A DNA stretch of 64,000 bases from Lentzea aerocolonigenes (GCF_000974445.1 NZ_BBOJ01000026.1:62001-126000), one strand, 5' to 3'. Counted from the stretch's first letter, positions 8,431 to 16,901 are shown. Numbers and translations: made by a program. The notes: a model not told the origin generated them from the sequence alone.

Positions 8431-9050
8431 GTTGTTGGGGGCTCGACTTCGCCGTCGTGGCGTTGGTAGGGCAGGTTCGGCTCGAAAACGCCATTGCCGT
8501 TTACCTTCAACTTCGGGTTCCGGTGATTAGCTGCACTGGATGTGGCCCCGCAGATTGGCTCGCGGGATTACTGCTTCGCGAGTTACCTTCGGAAGATTGG
8601 CCTCACTGGCTACCTTCGCGGAATTGCCCACACGCGGCAGGGGTAGCGCGCGGCCCGGGGCCTCGCAACAGGAGGAAGAAACGGCCGCAGCCCACGCAGC
8701 CAGCGGTCAGTCAGCGTTGGCGCGGGTGCCTTGCCGTGGCCAGTCAGCGTTGGCGCAGGCGCCTTGCCGTGGCCAGTCAGCGTTGGCGCAGGCGCCTCGT
8801 CGTGGCCAGCCGGCGTTGGCGCGGGTGCCTCGTCGCGGTCAGGCGTTGGCGGCGAGCAGGCGCGTTGTCCGACTTGGACGTCGTCGGGCACGAGGCACCT
8901 GGCCGTGACCAGGGCGGCATTCATCAGGCTGCCTCGCCGTGGTCAGGGCAGGCCCTCATCAGCCTGCCTACCCGCAGCCAGGCGGGCTTCATCAACACCA
9001 CCATCCCCGTGCTCAGGCGGCCTTGATCAGCACCGCCTGCCCGGCTGCGG
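8431..9050. other. Gene-poor spacer between left repeat and HNH gene
   Basis: No reading frame here looks like a protein: those present are Arg- or Ala-rich translations of tandem repeats. The stretch holds two repeat arrays (8705-8836 and 8923-9063), annotated separately. A remnant of coding sequence cannot be excluded. Confidence 0.6.
8705..8836 (+). repeat. Four tandem 33-bp repeats
   Basis: Units begin at 8705, 8738, 8771 and 8804, each opening GG(T/C)CAG and containing GCGTTGGCGC. Units 2 and 3 differ at only two or three positions. The 33-bp period keeps frames open by accident. A fifth, broken unit starts at 8837. Confidence 0.85.
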
Positions 9051-9063
9051 CTAGGCGGTGTTG
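8923..9063 (+). repeat. Four degenerate ~35-bp repeats running into the HNH gene 3' end
   Basis: Units starting at about 8923, 8958, 8991 and 9026 open with ATCA(G/A)C and contain CAGGC/GCCTG dyads; lengths run 33-38 bp. The last unit includes the final codons of the endonuclease gene. Confidence 0.55.
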
Positions 9064-10247
9064 ATCAGGTTGCGTCTGGGACTTCGTTGCGGGTCGAGCC
9101 AGGCCGGTGGGTAGAACGTCGGCATCCCGGTGACCAGCTTGACCTCCCACTCGCTCTGGTGGATGAGCGTGTGGTGGTGGCGGCACAGCAGCACCGCGTT
9201 GTCCACCGACGTGTCGCCGCCGTTGGCCCAGTGCTGGATGTGGTGGGCGTCGCACTGCCGTGGTGGTCTGCCGCAGCCCGGGAAGGCGCAGCCCCGATCC
9301 CTGGTGACCAGAATCCTGCGGATCGCGGCCGGAAAGGTGCGGGTCTTGCGGCCGACGTTGAGCGGCTGGCCCGCTCCGCCCAGGACCATCGGGATGATGC
9401 CCGCGTTGCACGCCAGCTCACGCACCTGCTCGACCGGGACGCGGTCGCCGTTGTCCAACGTGGCGTGGCCAACCTGATTGGCCAGGTCCTCGTAGGGCAT
9501 CGTCAGGGTCAGGGTGACCGGCTCGCCGCCGTGCTCGGGCAGCTGGTCGGCGCGCAGCATCAGGTCGACCAGTTCGGCCAGGGCGTCGCCTTCGCGTTCC
9601 TCGCGGGAGCGCGGGTCGGGGCCTTCGTCGGCGGTGGTCGGGCGGGGCTTGGCCAAGGGATCGAGCAGCGCCTCGTACTTCGCGCCGGTCACCTTGTCGA
9701 GCTTGGCCCGGATCTCCAGCTTGCCGTTCTTCCAGAACATCGAGTGCTGATTGCCCGGCGGCGCAGGCTTGGGGTCGCGCGGCTCGGGGTCGTTCTGGTG
9801 GATGGTGTAGGCGAGTTTCGTGCCCAGACGGCGGACCGTGGCAGGTTCGAAGTCGCGCGCGTAGCCGACGACGGTGACCTCGTGTTCGGCGGGCACGGTC
9901 TTCATGATCTCGGCGACCACGCCGACGTGCTCGATCGACAGCGCGCCCTCGGCCACCGCCTCCGCCGTCAGCGGCAGCACCGGAGCCAGTTCGCTGCCGG
10001 TCGGCGTGATCTCGTTGGTCAGCAGCGCGGCATTGGCGATCCAGCGCCTGGCGGTGTGGAGATCCCAGCGGACGGCATGCCGCAACACGTGCGGCAAATC
10101 CTTGTAACCCAACTCGGCCGCAACCCCACGCCGATCCAACTCGGCAAGCTTCTGCAATGCAGCGTTCTCACGAACCCGAATTTCCGTCACCTCGTCGACG
10201 AGACTGCGCAGCAGCTCGTCGGTGGAGAGGAGGCGGGTCTCGATCAC
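9051..10247 (-). CDS. DUF222-HNH endonuclease (13E12 repeat family)
   Basis: A 398-residue protein with an N-terminal helical DUF222 domain (about 1-290) and a C-terminal HNH nuclease (about 325-375): CAFPGC and CRHHH zinc-binding-like elements flank AHHIQHWANGGDTSVDN, which contains the metal-binding His-His and Asn of the H-N-H core. This is the family of the multicopy REP13E12 elements of Mycobacterium tuberculosis. Its DNA target is unknown. GTG 10247 is the start; TAGATT, a good -10, lies just upstream, so the message may be leaderless. An SOS-like dyad overlaps the start codon. The gene is bracketed by inverted repeats. Confidence 0.88.
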   Translation of the reverse strand: MIETRLLSTDELLRSLVDEVTEIRVRENAALQKLAELDRRGVAAELGYKDLPHVLRHAVRWDLHTARRWIANAALLTNEITPTGSELAPVLPLTAEAVAEGALSIEHVGVVAEIMKTVPAEHEVTVVGYARDFEPATVRRLGTKLAYTIHQNDPEPRDPKPAPPGNQHSMFWKNGKLEIRAKLDKVTGAKYEALLDPLAKPRPTTADEGPDPRSREEREGDALAELVDLMLRADQLPEHGGEPVTLTLTMPYEDLANQVGHATLDNGDRVPVEQVRELACNAGIIPMVLGGAGQPLNVGRKTRTFPAAIRRILVTRDRGCAFPGCGRPPRQCDAHHIQHWANGGDTSVDNAVLLCRHHHTLIHQSEWEVKLVTGMPTFYPPAWLDPQRSPRRNLINTA

Positions 10248-10255
10248 GTGTTCTA
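10240..10255 (-). promoter_or_regulatory. SOS-box-like dyad over the HNH start codon
   Basis: TAGAACACGTGATCGA (minus strand) differs from the actinobacterial LexA consensus TCGAAC-N4-GTTCGA at two positions. It contains the GTG start. Some mycobacterial 13E12 genes are reported to be LexA-controlled. Binding here is a guess. Confidence 0.4.
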
Positions 10256-10415
10256 ATCTACCGCAAGATCACGATCAAATAACGGGTAAAGCAGCACACG
10301 ATAGGGTGAACCATGCGATGGCGAAGCCGAGCCGAACCGGGCAATACGAACGCAGGCAACCGGTAATGAGGCGAGCCGAACAACCAACGCAACCACGCAC
10401 GACTGCGATTGGGGC

Positions 10416-10442
10416 TTGACTTTGGGAGCGAGGTGCTAGCCT
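10416..10442 (+). promoter_or_regulatory. Promoter-like hexamers inside right repeat
   Basis: TTGACT, a 15-bp spacer and TAGCCT, in the same relative place as the left copy. It points outward (rightwards). Confidence 0.4.
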
Positions 10443-10454
10443 TTTCGGACCGGG

Positions 10455-10478
10455 CGGGTGCGAAGCATCCGACCTTTT
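10455..10478 (+). terminator. Terminator-like hairpin inside right repeat
   Basis: CGGGTGC-GAA-GCATCCG (one G-U pair) is followed by ACC and four T. Its position after the promoter-like element mirrors the left copy, although the hairpin sequence itself differs. Confidence 0.45.
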
Positions 10479-10707
10479 CCGCCCGACACAGCGCCTCGCA
10501 AGGGCCCCGAAGTCAAGCCCCAATCGCAATCGTCGCGAAGCGGCGATGACGCAACCAAAGCTCGTCATACGACCAATGCAACCACCAACACAAAGGCGAC
10601 CACACCAGCAGAAGGTGACCAACCCCGAGGGAGCCCGCGCGGAACCACGGAAACCCGACCCGCGCACACCCAAACAGGCGGCCACCGCGCCGACGCCCCG
10701 TCACGCG

Positions 10708-11016
10708 CTACAACTGGTCGACCCGATCGGCAGCCCGCTCCTCCAGCAGCTGCAACAACGCGTACGTGGTCTGCCGCTGCTCCTCCACCAGCTTCGTCAG
10801 CCACGATCCGAAGTAGAGGAACCCACCGGCCCCGATCAGCCCGACCCCGAGGATCCCGCCCGACACCACGTACGGGATCTGCTCCCACACGTACCCGGTG
10901 TGCGCGACGCCCCACCAGGCGAAGAGGATCGCGGCGATTCCCGCCGTCATCAGCATCGTGCCGGCGAGTCCCAGCCCGCTGCGCATTCGTGCGCGGCGCC
11001 GGTCCTGGATGGTCAT
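10708..11016 (-). CDS. Small two-helix membrane protein, last gene of ABC operon
   Basis: A 102-residue protein with a basic N-terminus, two transmembrane helices (about 16-40 and 46-73) and a charged, probably coiled C-terminal tail (KLVEEQRQTTYALLQLLEER). I do not recognise a named family. Its ATG overlaps the stop of the preceding anchored protein gene (ATGA), so it is translationally coupled and likely works with the ABC system at the membrane. It is the last of six genes in the run from 16807. Confidence 0.75.
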   Translation of the reverse strand: MTIQDRRRARMRSGLGLAGTMLMTAGIAAILFAWWGVAHTGYVWEQIPYVVSGGILGVGLIGAGGFLYFGSWLTKLVEEQRQTTYALLQLLEERAADRVDQL

Positions 11017-12263
11017 GGGTTCACCCGCAGGTCGGGGACACCGGTCGGGTGTCCGGAGGGGCAGGGAGCGCCGCCCAGCAGGAACGTGCCGAACGACTTC
11101 ATGCCGAACGCCGAGGCTGCCGCTACGCCCAGTCCGGCCAGGACCAGGAGTGCCGGCACGCCTGGGAAGTCGAGCAACGAGCGGGGTTTCGCGCGGGCCG
11201 AGGCTACCGGTGTGACGGTCTTCGGTGGCGCTACGGCTAATGGTGGAGAGCCTGCCGACACTGGAGGCGCTCCTGCTGCGGGCGGTGGTACCAGAGGTGC
11301 TTGCGGTACCTGGGTGTCCGGTGGGGTCAACGGGGCGGCGGCGGAGGCGTTGGCCGCGGCTTCCGTGTCGCCGACGATCACCACCATTTTGCGCAACGGG
11401 TTCAGCAGCGGCACGAGTTCCTTGGGCAGCAGCGGTGCCACCACGCCGTCCAGGATGCCGCCGAGGCCCAGCTTGGTGCGCAACGCCAGGACGTCGACGG
11501 TCAGGGTCAGGCCTCGGCTCGACGAGGTTGCGGCCGTTCCCTCCAGCTTCGTCGCGGACGTCGGCCAGGTGAGTGTGATTCCCAGTGGTTCCAACGCTTT
11601 CAGCAAGCCGTCCGGTGGGGCGGCCGGGGACTTCACCGGGAACTTCTGGCCCAGCACGGTGAACTCCGCCACGGAGAACGTGCTCGTGCCGCTTCCCTTG
11701 CCGCCGTCGCTCACGGCCACGGATTCGAACTTGACGCCCGACAGCACGACCATCCCCGCCAGCAACGAGATCGTCTGCGCGGACGTCACGGCGGACGAGC
11801 GCGCCTCGGTGCCGGACACCGAACTGACGCTGGTCGACGACAGACCGTCGGTGGTGAGCAGGAACGGGACCTCCTGCTTGGCTCCGGCGTAGGACTCGGC
11901 CTTCGAGGCGCCCGCGGCGGCCTTCATGCCCGGCTGCGACGCGTCGGCGGGTCCGCCGGGGTGCGAGGCGTTGGCCTGCACCGGATAGGCGAAGCCCAGC
12001 AGCTGAGGCAACCCGGTGCCCACGGCCGCGCCCGGCCAGAGCGAGCTCGCCAGCGACCGGCCGATCGGGCCGGAGCCCAGCTCGGTCTGCGTGTACGAGA
12101 GGTGCACCTCGCCCTGGGGTTCCGCGGGCACCGGGAGAAGATCGGTGTGGAGCAGCACGGACACGGGTGCCGCGTGGGCGGACAGCGTGAAGCCACCGAT
12201 GTCCGCGGCCCTGGCCGGTGCCGGGGACAGCAGAAGAAGCAGAAGCACCAGTGCGTACCTCAC
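11013..12263 (-). CDS. Secreted, C-terminally anchored protein of the ABC operon
   Basis: A 416-residue protein. It has a signal peptide (1-19, ending ARA), a long extracytoplasmic domain of about 300 residues rich in Ser, Gly and Val strands, a Pro/Ala-rich stretch (about 315-355), then one transmembrane helix (VPALLVLAGLGVAAASAF) and a short tail. I do not recognise a named domain. The architecture suits a cell-surface or periplasm-like substrate-capture protein. Both ends overlap neighbours by four bases (ATGA), so expression is tied to the two ATPases. A role in feeding the importer is inferred from this context only. Confidence 0.75.
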   Translation of the reverse strand: MRYALVLLLLLLSPAPARAADIGGFTLSAHAAPVSVLLHTDLLPVPAEPQGEVHLSYTQTELGSGPIGRSLASSLWPGAAVGTGLPQLLGFAYPVQANASHPGGPADASQPGMKAAAGASKAESYAGAKQEVPFLLTTDGLSSTSVSSVSGTEARSSAVTSAQTISLLAGMVVLSGVKFESVAVSDGGKGSGTSTFSVAEFTVLGQKFPVKSPAAPPDGLLKALEPLGITLTWPTSATKLEGTAATSSSRGLTLTVDVLALRTKLGLGGILDGVVAPLLPKELVPLLNPLRKMVVIVGDTEAAANASAAAPLTPPDTQVPQAPLVPPPAAGAPPVSAGSPPLAVAPPKTVTPVASARAKPRSLLDFPGVPALLVLAGLGVAAASAFGMKSFGTFLLGGAPCPSGHPTGVPDLRVNP

Positions 12264-12913
12264 GATGTCCCTCCGAAGTAGACGGTGGCGAGGTCGGAAT
12301 CCTCAGAGATCTCACCGTGCTTCATCACGACGACCTGGTCGGCCACGGCGGAGGCGGTCTCGGCGAACTGCTCGACGATCAGCATCGTCACGCCGGACGA
12401 GGCCAGCTCCGCCACCACCTCGTACAGCTCGGCGACGATCACCGGCGCGAGGCCCATCGACAGTTCGTCGATCACCAGCACGGCCGGGTCGGTGATCAGC
12501 GCGCGGGAGAACGCGAGCATCTGCTGCTCGCCGCCCGACATCGAGCCCGCGAGCTGCTTGTGCCGCACTCGAAGCTTCGGGAACCGTTCGTAGACCACGT
12601 CAGGATCACCGCGCATCAGCCTCAGGTTCTCCGCGACGGTGAGGTTCGGGAAGATCGCCCGCCCTTCCGGAACCGTGCACAGGCCGGCGCGGGCCAGCTC
12701 GTCGGGTGCGGCGTCGTTGACGTGCACCCCGCCGAGGTGCACGTGACCGGAGGTGGCCCTCAACTGTCCACTGAGGACTTTCACCAGGGTCGACTTGCCC
12801 GCGCCGTTCGGGCCCAGCAACGCCGTGACGGTGCCACGCGGCACGGAGAGCGAAACCCCGCGCAGCACCTCGATGCGGCCGTAGCCGGCGTGGACGTCCG
12901 TCAGGTCGATCAT
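12260..12913 (-). CDS. ABC transporter ATP-binding protein, LivF-type
   Basis: A 217-residue ATPase of the branched-chain amino acid/amide importer group. Walker A GPNGAGKST is at residues 34-42, the ABC signature SMSGGEQQM at about 124-132, and Walker B VLVIDE at 145-150, followed by LSMGLAP, which is characteristic of LivF. The expected H-loop histidine is not evident: the switch region reads IVEQFAE, with Gln where many have His, as seen in LivF proteins. It should pair with the LivG-type subunit to drive import. The start ATG overlaps the upstream stop. Confidence 0.92.
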   Translation of the reverse strand: MIDLTDVHAGYGRIEVLRGVSLSVPRGTVTALLGPNGAGKSTLVKVLSGQLRATSGHVHLGGVHVNDAAPDELARAGLCTVPEGRAIFPNLTVAENLRLMRGDPDVVYERFPKLRVRHKQLAGSMSGGEQQMLAFSRALITDPAVLVIDELSMGLAPVIVAELYEVVAELASSGVTMLIVEQFAETASAVADQVVVMKHGEISEDSDLATVYFGGTS

Positions 12914-13602
12914 CCGAGATACGCCTCCCGGACTCCTTCGTGCTCGCGGATCTCGGCGGGCGTGCCGGAGGTCAGCAGGCGGCCCAGGTTCAGCACGTGC
13001 ACGTGATCGCAGTAGCCCATCACGAGATCCATGTCGTGCTCGACCAGCACGACCGAACGCCCCTCCGCGCTGAGCTCCTGCAACAGCTCGCCGAACGCGT
13101 TGGTCTCCGCGCGGTCGAGCCCCGACGACGGCTCGTCGAGCAGCAGCAGCCGCGGCTCCGTGGCCAGCGCACGAGCGAGTTCGAGCAGCCGCGCGGCGCC
13201 CGTCGGCACGGTGTCGGCCTGGTTGTCGGAGAACTCCGCGATCCCGACCCGTTCGAGCAGCTTCGAGGCCAGCCGCAGCGACCTGCGGCGGCTTTCCAGC
13301 GCCACCACGACGTTCTCCCACACCGTCAGCGACCCGAACACCTCCAGCCGCTGGAACGTCCGCGCCACCCCCAGCCTCGACCGCTGGTGCGGGCCCTTCG
13401 CGGTGATGTCCGCGTCGTCGAGCAGCACCCGGCCGGCCGACGGCCTGCGCAACCCGCTGATCACGTCGAACAACGTCGTCTTGCCCGCGCCGTTGGGACC
13501 GATCAGCCCGGTGACGCCCGGCGAGACCACGAGGGACACGTCGTTCACCGCGGTCACCTCGCCGAAGCGGACCGTCACGCCCTCCACCCGCAGCGTGCTC
13601 AT
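12910..13602 (-). CDS. ABC transporter ATP-binding protein, LivG-type
   Basis: A 230-residue ATPase. Walker A GPNGAGKT is at 35-42, Walker B LLLLDEPSSGLD at about 152-163, and the H-loop EHD at 188-190. The normal LSGGQ signature is replaced by TVPTGAARLLELARAL, a degenerate form also found in other LivG proteins. It is about 25 residues shorter than Escherichia coli LivG. It forms the ATPase pair with the LivF-type product. Four-base overlaps with both neighbours show translational coupling. Confidence 0.92.
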   Translation of the reverse strand: MSTLRVEGVTVRFGEVTAVNDVSLVVSPGVTGLIGPNGAGKTTLFDVISGLRRPSAGRVLLDDADITAKGPHQRSRLGVARTFQRLEVFGSLTVWENVVVALESRRRSLRLASKLLERVGIAEFSDNQADTVPTGAARLLELARALATEPRLLLLDEPSSGLDRAETNAFGELLQELSAEGRSVVLVEHDMDLVMGYCDHVHVLNLGRLLTSGTPAEIREHEGVREAYLG

Positions 13603-15416
13603 GCGCGCCGCCAGGACCAGGCCCGGAAGAACCAGCTGACCAGGCCGTTGGGGTCACGGGCGAGCCCGGCCGCCGCGACGCCGAGCAGTACGACCGCCGC
13701 GCCCGCGAAGGCCGGGAAACCGCTCTGCAGCACGGGAAGCAGCATCAGCAGCAGCCCGCCGAGCGCCGCGCCGGACACCGACGTCACGCCGGCGATCACG
13801 GCGAACAGCAGCAACGGCAGGTTGTTGAACAGCTGGAAGTCGCTGGCGGCAACGGTTTCCCGCAGCTGCGCGAACAACCCGCCGGCGAGCCCCGCGATCG
13901 CCGCCGACAGCGCGAACACGCCGACCCGGATCCAGCGCACGTTCATGCCGAGCGTCGCGCAGGCCGCCGAACTGTCCTTGACCGCGATCATCTTGCGCCC
14001 GAGCCGCCCGCGCCTGACGGCGAGCACCCCCATGCCGACCAGCGCGAACACCCCCGCGGCCAGCAGCAGCTGGGCCGTCGCGGACTCGACCAGCTTCGGC
14101 ACCTGCAGACTGCCCCGCACCCCGAACGCGATCGGCGACTGGAGCACCAGCTTGTCCATGAGCTGCGCGAACCCGAGCGTCGCCAGCGCCAGGTACAGCC
14201 CGCTCACCCGCAGCGCCGTCAACGCGATCAGCGCCCCGATGGCGGCCGCGACCGCCGCCCCGGCCAGCAGCGTGAGCGGTGAGGTGGATCCGAGCCGCGC
14301 GACCGTCACCGCACCCACGCCGACGAACGTGAACTGCCCGAGCGACACCACCCCGCCGTACCCGGTGAGCAGCACCATCGACAGCAGCACGATCCCGAAC
14401 ACCAGCGCGAGCGCGAGCTGACCGGCCACCACCGAATCCACCAGCAACGCCAGCGCCACGACGACACCGAGGAACAGCCCCGCGCCGACCCCCGCGGTGA
14501 GCCCTGTCGGCACCGCCACCCCGCGCGACCCGCGCACACCACCGATCCGCAACGGTGACTGCGGCATCGCGAGCAGCACCACGAACAGCAGCAGCGCCGG
14601 AATCGCCGCCCGGAACGAGATCCAGAACGGCGACGACGGCAGGTACGCCACCGCGTAGGACTGCACCAGCCCGAGCCCGAGCGCGCCCACGAACGTCAGC
14701 GGCAGACTCCGCAACCGCCCGACCAGCGCCGCGGTGTACGCGGTGATCACGAGCAGCGTCATCGTCACGTAGTCGAGCTGCACGACCGGAGTCAGCAGAA
14801 TGCCGCCCAGTGCCGCCAACGCCGACCCGATGGCCCAGCTCAACGCCGATAACCGGTGCGGCCGCGTCCCGTACAGCGAGGCCAGCTCCGGCGCGTCCAC
14901 GCAGGCCCGCATCGCGAGCCCGGTCCGCGTCCGGTTCAGCAGCACGTACAGCCCACCGGCGACGAGCACCGCGCACGCCAGCGTCACCAGGTCGTGCCCG
15001 CTGACGAACGACTGCCCGATGTGCACGCCGAGCTGGTCGAGGAACGGCCGCACCGGCCGGGCCTGCGGCGGCCAGATCACCTGGGCGGCGCCGATCAACC
15101 CGACCAGCACCCCCACCCCCGCGACGAGCGTGATGCCGACCGGTGCCCCCGCGAGCCTGCGCATCACGAACCGCTCGATCACCAGCCCGAACAACGGCGC
15201 GCAGCCGCCGACCACGATCAGCAGCGCGAGCCACTGCGGCAGCCCGCGGTTCTCGGCGAGCTCCCAGTAGAGGAAGGCCATGACCATGCCGATCGCGCCG
15301 TGGCCGACGTTGAACACCTTGGAGGTGCTGTAGGTGAGGACGAGCCCACCGGCGACGACGGCGTACGCGCCGCCCGTGACGAGGCCGAAGATGGTGTAGG
15401 CGAGCAGCGCGGTCAT
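13599..15416 (-). CDS. Fused LivH-LivM type permease
   Basis: A 605-residue membrane protein that joins two permeases usually made separately. The N-terminal half (about 1-290) is LivH-like (GLVTGGAYAVVAGGLVLTYSTSKVFNVGHGAIGM). The C-terminal half (about 300-600) is LivM-like, with GYGGVVSLGQFTFVGVGA and LYLALATLGFAQLMDKLV. Each half has the conserved cytoplasmic contact loop (RACVDAPELASLYGTRP; AVKDSSAACATLGMNV). It forms the import channel for the substrate delivered by the lipoprotein gene upstream. ATG 15416 overlaps the upstream stop and restores the standard LivH N-terminus. Confidence 0.92.
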   Translation of the reverse strand: MTALLAYTIFGLVTGGAYAVVAGGLVLTYSTSKVFNVGHGAIGMVMAFLYWELAENRGLPQWLALLIVVGGCAPLFGLVIERFVMRRLAGAPVGITLVAGVGVLVGLIGAAQVIWPPQARPVRPFLDQLGVHIGQSFVSGHDLVTLACAVLVAGGLYVLLNRTRTGLAMRACVDAPELASLYGTRPHRLSALSWAIGSALAALGGILLTPVVQLDYVTMTLLVITAYTAALVGRLRSLPLTFVGALGLGLVQSYAVAYLPSSPFWISFRAAIPALLLFVVLLAMPQSPLRIGGVRGSRGVAVPTGLTAGVGAGLFLGVVVALALLVDSVVAGQLALALVFGIVLLSMVLLTGYGGVVSLGQFTFVGVGAVTVARLGSTSPLTLLAGAAVAAAIGALIALTALRVSGLYLALATLGFAQLMDKLVLQSPIAFGVRGSLQVPKLVESATAQLLLAAGVFALVGMGVLAVRRGRLGRKMIAVKDSSAACATLGMNVRWIRVGVFALSAAIAGLAGGLFAQLRETVAASDFQLFNNLPLLLFAVIAGVTSVSGAALGGLLLMLLPVLQSGFPAFAGAAVVLLGVAAAGLARDPNGLVSWFFRAWSWRRA

Positions 15417-16807
15417 CCGCCCACCCCCGTGTCGATCAACGCCCCGCACGAGTACCCGGACGCCGGCGCCAACCGCGACCAGGCCCCGCCCTTCAACCGC
15501 ACCAGCGACATGCACGCCGACGTCCGCTTCCCCCCGACGTCCTGCGGCGCGACCATCCCCTCCGCCGTGAAGTCGTGCACCCCGCGGACCTGGTCCAGCA
15601 CCGCCTTGCGCGTCAGCTGCGGGCCGATCTTCGCCGCGAGCTGCACGAACAACCGCGCCGCGGCCCACGCGAACATCCCGAAGTACGAGGGCGACGCGCC
15701 CGGCGCCACCCGCCCCAGCCACTGCTTGTAGAGCACGACCTGCGGGTTGTTCTCCTCGAACAGGCCACCGTTCGTGTAGACGACGGTGCCGTCGACCGCC
15801 GCGCCGCCCTGCCGCACGTACTGCGCGTCGTACGCCGACGGGTCCGTGATGAACGCTTCCGGCGTGTATCCCTGCTGCCGCATCGCCTGCTGCAACCGGA
15901 CCGCGTATTGTGCCGACCCCATCCAATATACAATCTTCGCGCCGGTCTCCTTGAGCTTGGCGACGTACGGCGCGTAGTTGACGTCGGCGATGTCGATTGC
16001 CTGCGTGTATACAAACTTCAATCCGCGTTGCTCGGCGGCTTTTTGCATACTGCGTGCGTTCTGCGAGCTGGCGTCGACGTTCAGGTACAGGAACGACGCG
16101 GCGCCGGCCGCGCTCGGGAAGCTCGACTTGATCAGGTCGGGATACGCGGACGACACCAGGTTCACCACGTTGGACGCGACGCCGAAGCTCACGGGCGTGC
16201 GCTGGCGTTGCGTGGTCACCGTCGAGGCGCGCAGGTCCGGGATGCCGCACGCGGCCGCGGCCGGGCCACCGCCCTGGTCGAAGCCGGACATCGAGCCGAC
16301 CAGGGCGAACGCCTGTTCACACGCCTGGGAGGTGGCCTGCTGGTCGCCGCCGCTGTCGGTGCGGGAGTCGAACGAGACGAGTTTCAGCTTGCGGCCGCAG
16401 ATCGCGCCCTGGGTGGCGTTGAAGTACTCGACGAACGCCTTCGTGCCCTGCTGCGCCGCCTGGAAGAGGCCGGGCACCGGGCCGCTGATGTCGGAGATGT
16501 TGGCGATCGTGATCTCGCCCGCGGTGACGCCCTTGTCCGTGGCGCCGCCGGTGCCCTGGCACCCGCCCGCGATGCTGCCCGGCGGGTTCGGCTGCTGGTT
16601 CGGCTGCTGCGGGTTGTTCGCGCCCGGCTGGCCCGCGGTGCCGTCGGGCACAGTGCCTTCCTCGCCGGGCGCCGTGCCTTCCTGAGTGCCCGCCGTCCCG
16701 CCTCCGGGCACGACGAGCGCTGCGCGTTGCTCGTCGGTGAGCCTGCTTCCACAGCCCGCGATCAACGCGCAGACCATCAACACGATCAGTGCGGTCTGGC
16801 GGCGCAT
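15413..16807 (-). CDS. ABC transporter substrate-binding lipoprotein, LivJ-type
   Basis: A 464-residue periplasmic-binding-fold protein of the type I (Leu/Ile/Val-BP) family. The signal peptide ends in the lipobox ALIAGC, so Cys19 should be lipidated. A Gly/Pro/Asn/Gln-rich tether follows to about residue 85, and then the binding domain (GEITIANISDISGPVPGLFQAAQQG). It captures the substrate for the fused permease; the substrate is unknown, and in actinomycetes such systems also take up amides, urea or lipids and steroids. A local AT-richer patch (about 15900-16070) uses codons such as ATA and TTT that are rare elsewhere in the gene. First gene of the six-gene operon; KstR-like palindromes lie upstream. 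Confidence 0.92.
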   Translation of the reverse strand: MRRQTALIVLMVCALIAGCGSRLTDEQRAALVVPGGGTAGTQEGTAPGEEGTVPDGTAGQPGANNPQQPNQQPNPPGSIAGGCQGTGGATDKGVTAGEITIANISDISGPVPGLFQAAQQGTKAFVEYFNATQGAICGRKLKLVSFDSRTDSGGDQQATSQACEQAFALVGSMSGFDQGGGPAAAACGIPDLRASTVTTQRQRTPVSFGVASNVVNLVSSAYPDLIKSSFPSAAGAASFLYLNVDASSQNARSMQKAAEQRGLKFVYTQAIDIADVNYAPYVAKLKETGAKIVYWMGSAQYAVRLQQAMRQQGYTPEAFITDPSAYDAQYVRQGGAAVDGTVVYTNGGLFEENNPQVVLYKQWLGRVAPGASPSYFGMFAWAAARLFVQLAAKIGPQLTRKAVLDQVRGVHDFTAEGMVAPQDVGGKRTSACMSLVRLKGGAWSRLAPASGYSCGALIDTGVGG

Positions 16808-16887
16808 GCGGACGAACGCTAGGGCACTGCATCAATCCAGCCCGGGCCGCCCACCTGCGGTTTCACCCGTCTGGCCGACACGATTTT

Positions 16888-16901
16888 TAGAACACGTTCT
16901 A
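16888..16901. promoter_or_regulatory. KstR-like TetR operator upstream of ABC operon
   Basis: TAGAACACGTTCTA is a perfect 14-bp palindrome and fits the published KstR motif TNNAACNNGTTNNA. It is 81 bp upstream of the lipoprotein start. KstR is the TetR-family repressor of sterol catabolism and uptake in mycobacteria and rhodococci. Other TetR proteins may use similar sites. Confidence 0.6.

Larger units (their letters stand above)
10312..10690 (-). repeat. Long inverted repeat, right copy
   Basis: About 380 bp matching 8069-8430 in reverse orientation. The pair encloses the HNH gene and its 3' repeats, giving a ~2.6-kb unit with long imperfect inverted ends. The outer end stops just before the operon gene at 10708. 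The gap 10248-10707 holds no gene. Confidence 0.85.

Noticed and set aside
8352-9026. Open frames across the 8.4-9.0 kb spacer
   Set aside because: The products are Arg/Trp or Val/Gly repeat translations produced by the 33-bp period; no start signal or family similarity.
16888-16901. Reading TAGAACACGTTCTA as a LexA site
   Set aside because: The GAAC and GTTC cores are two bases apart, not four, so it fits TetR/KstR rather than LexA.
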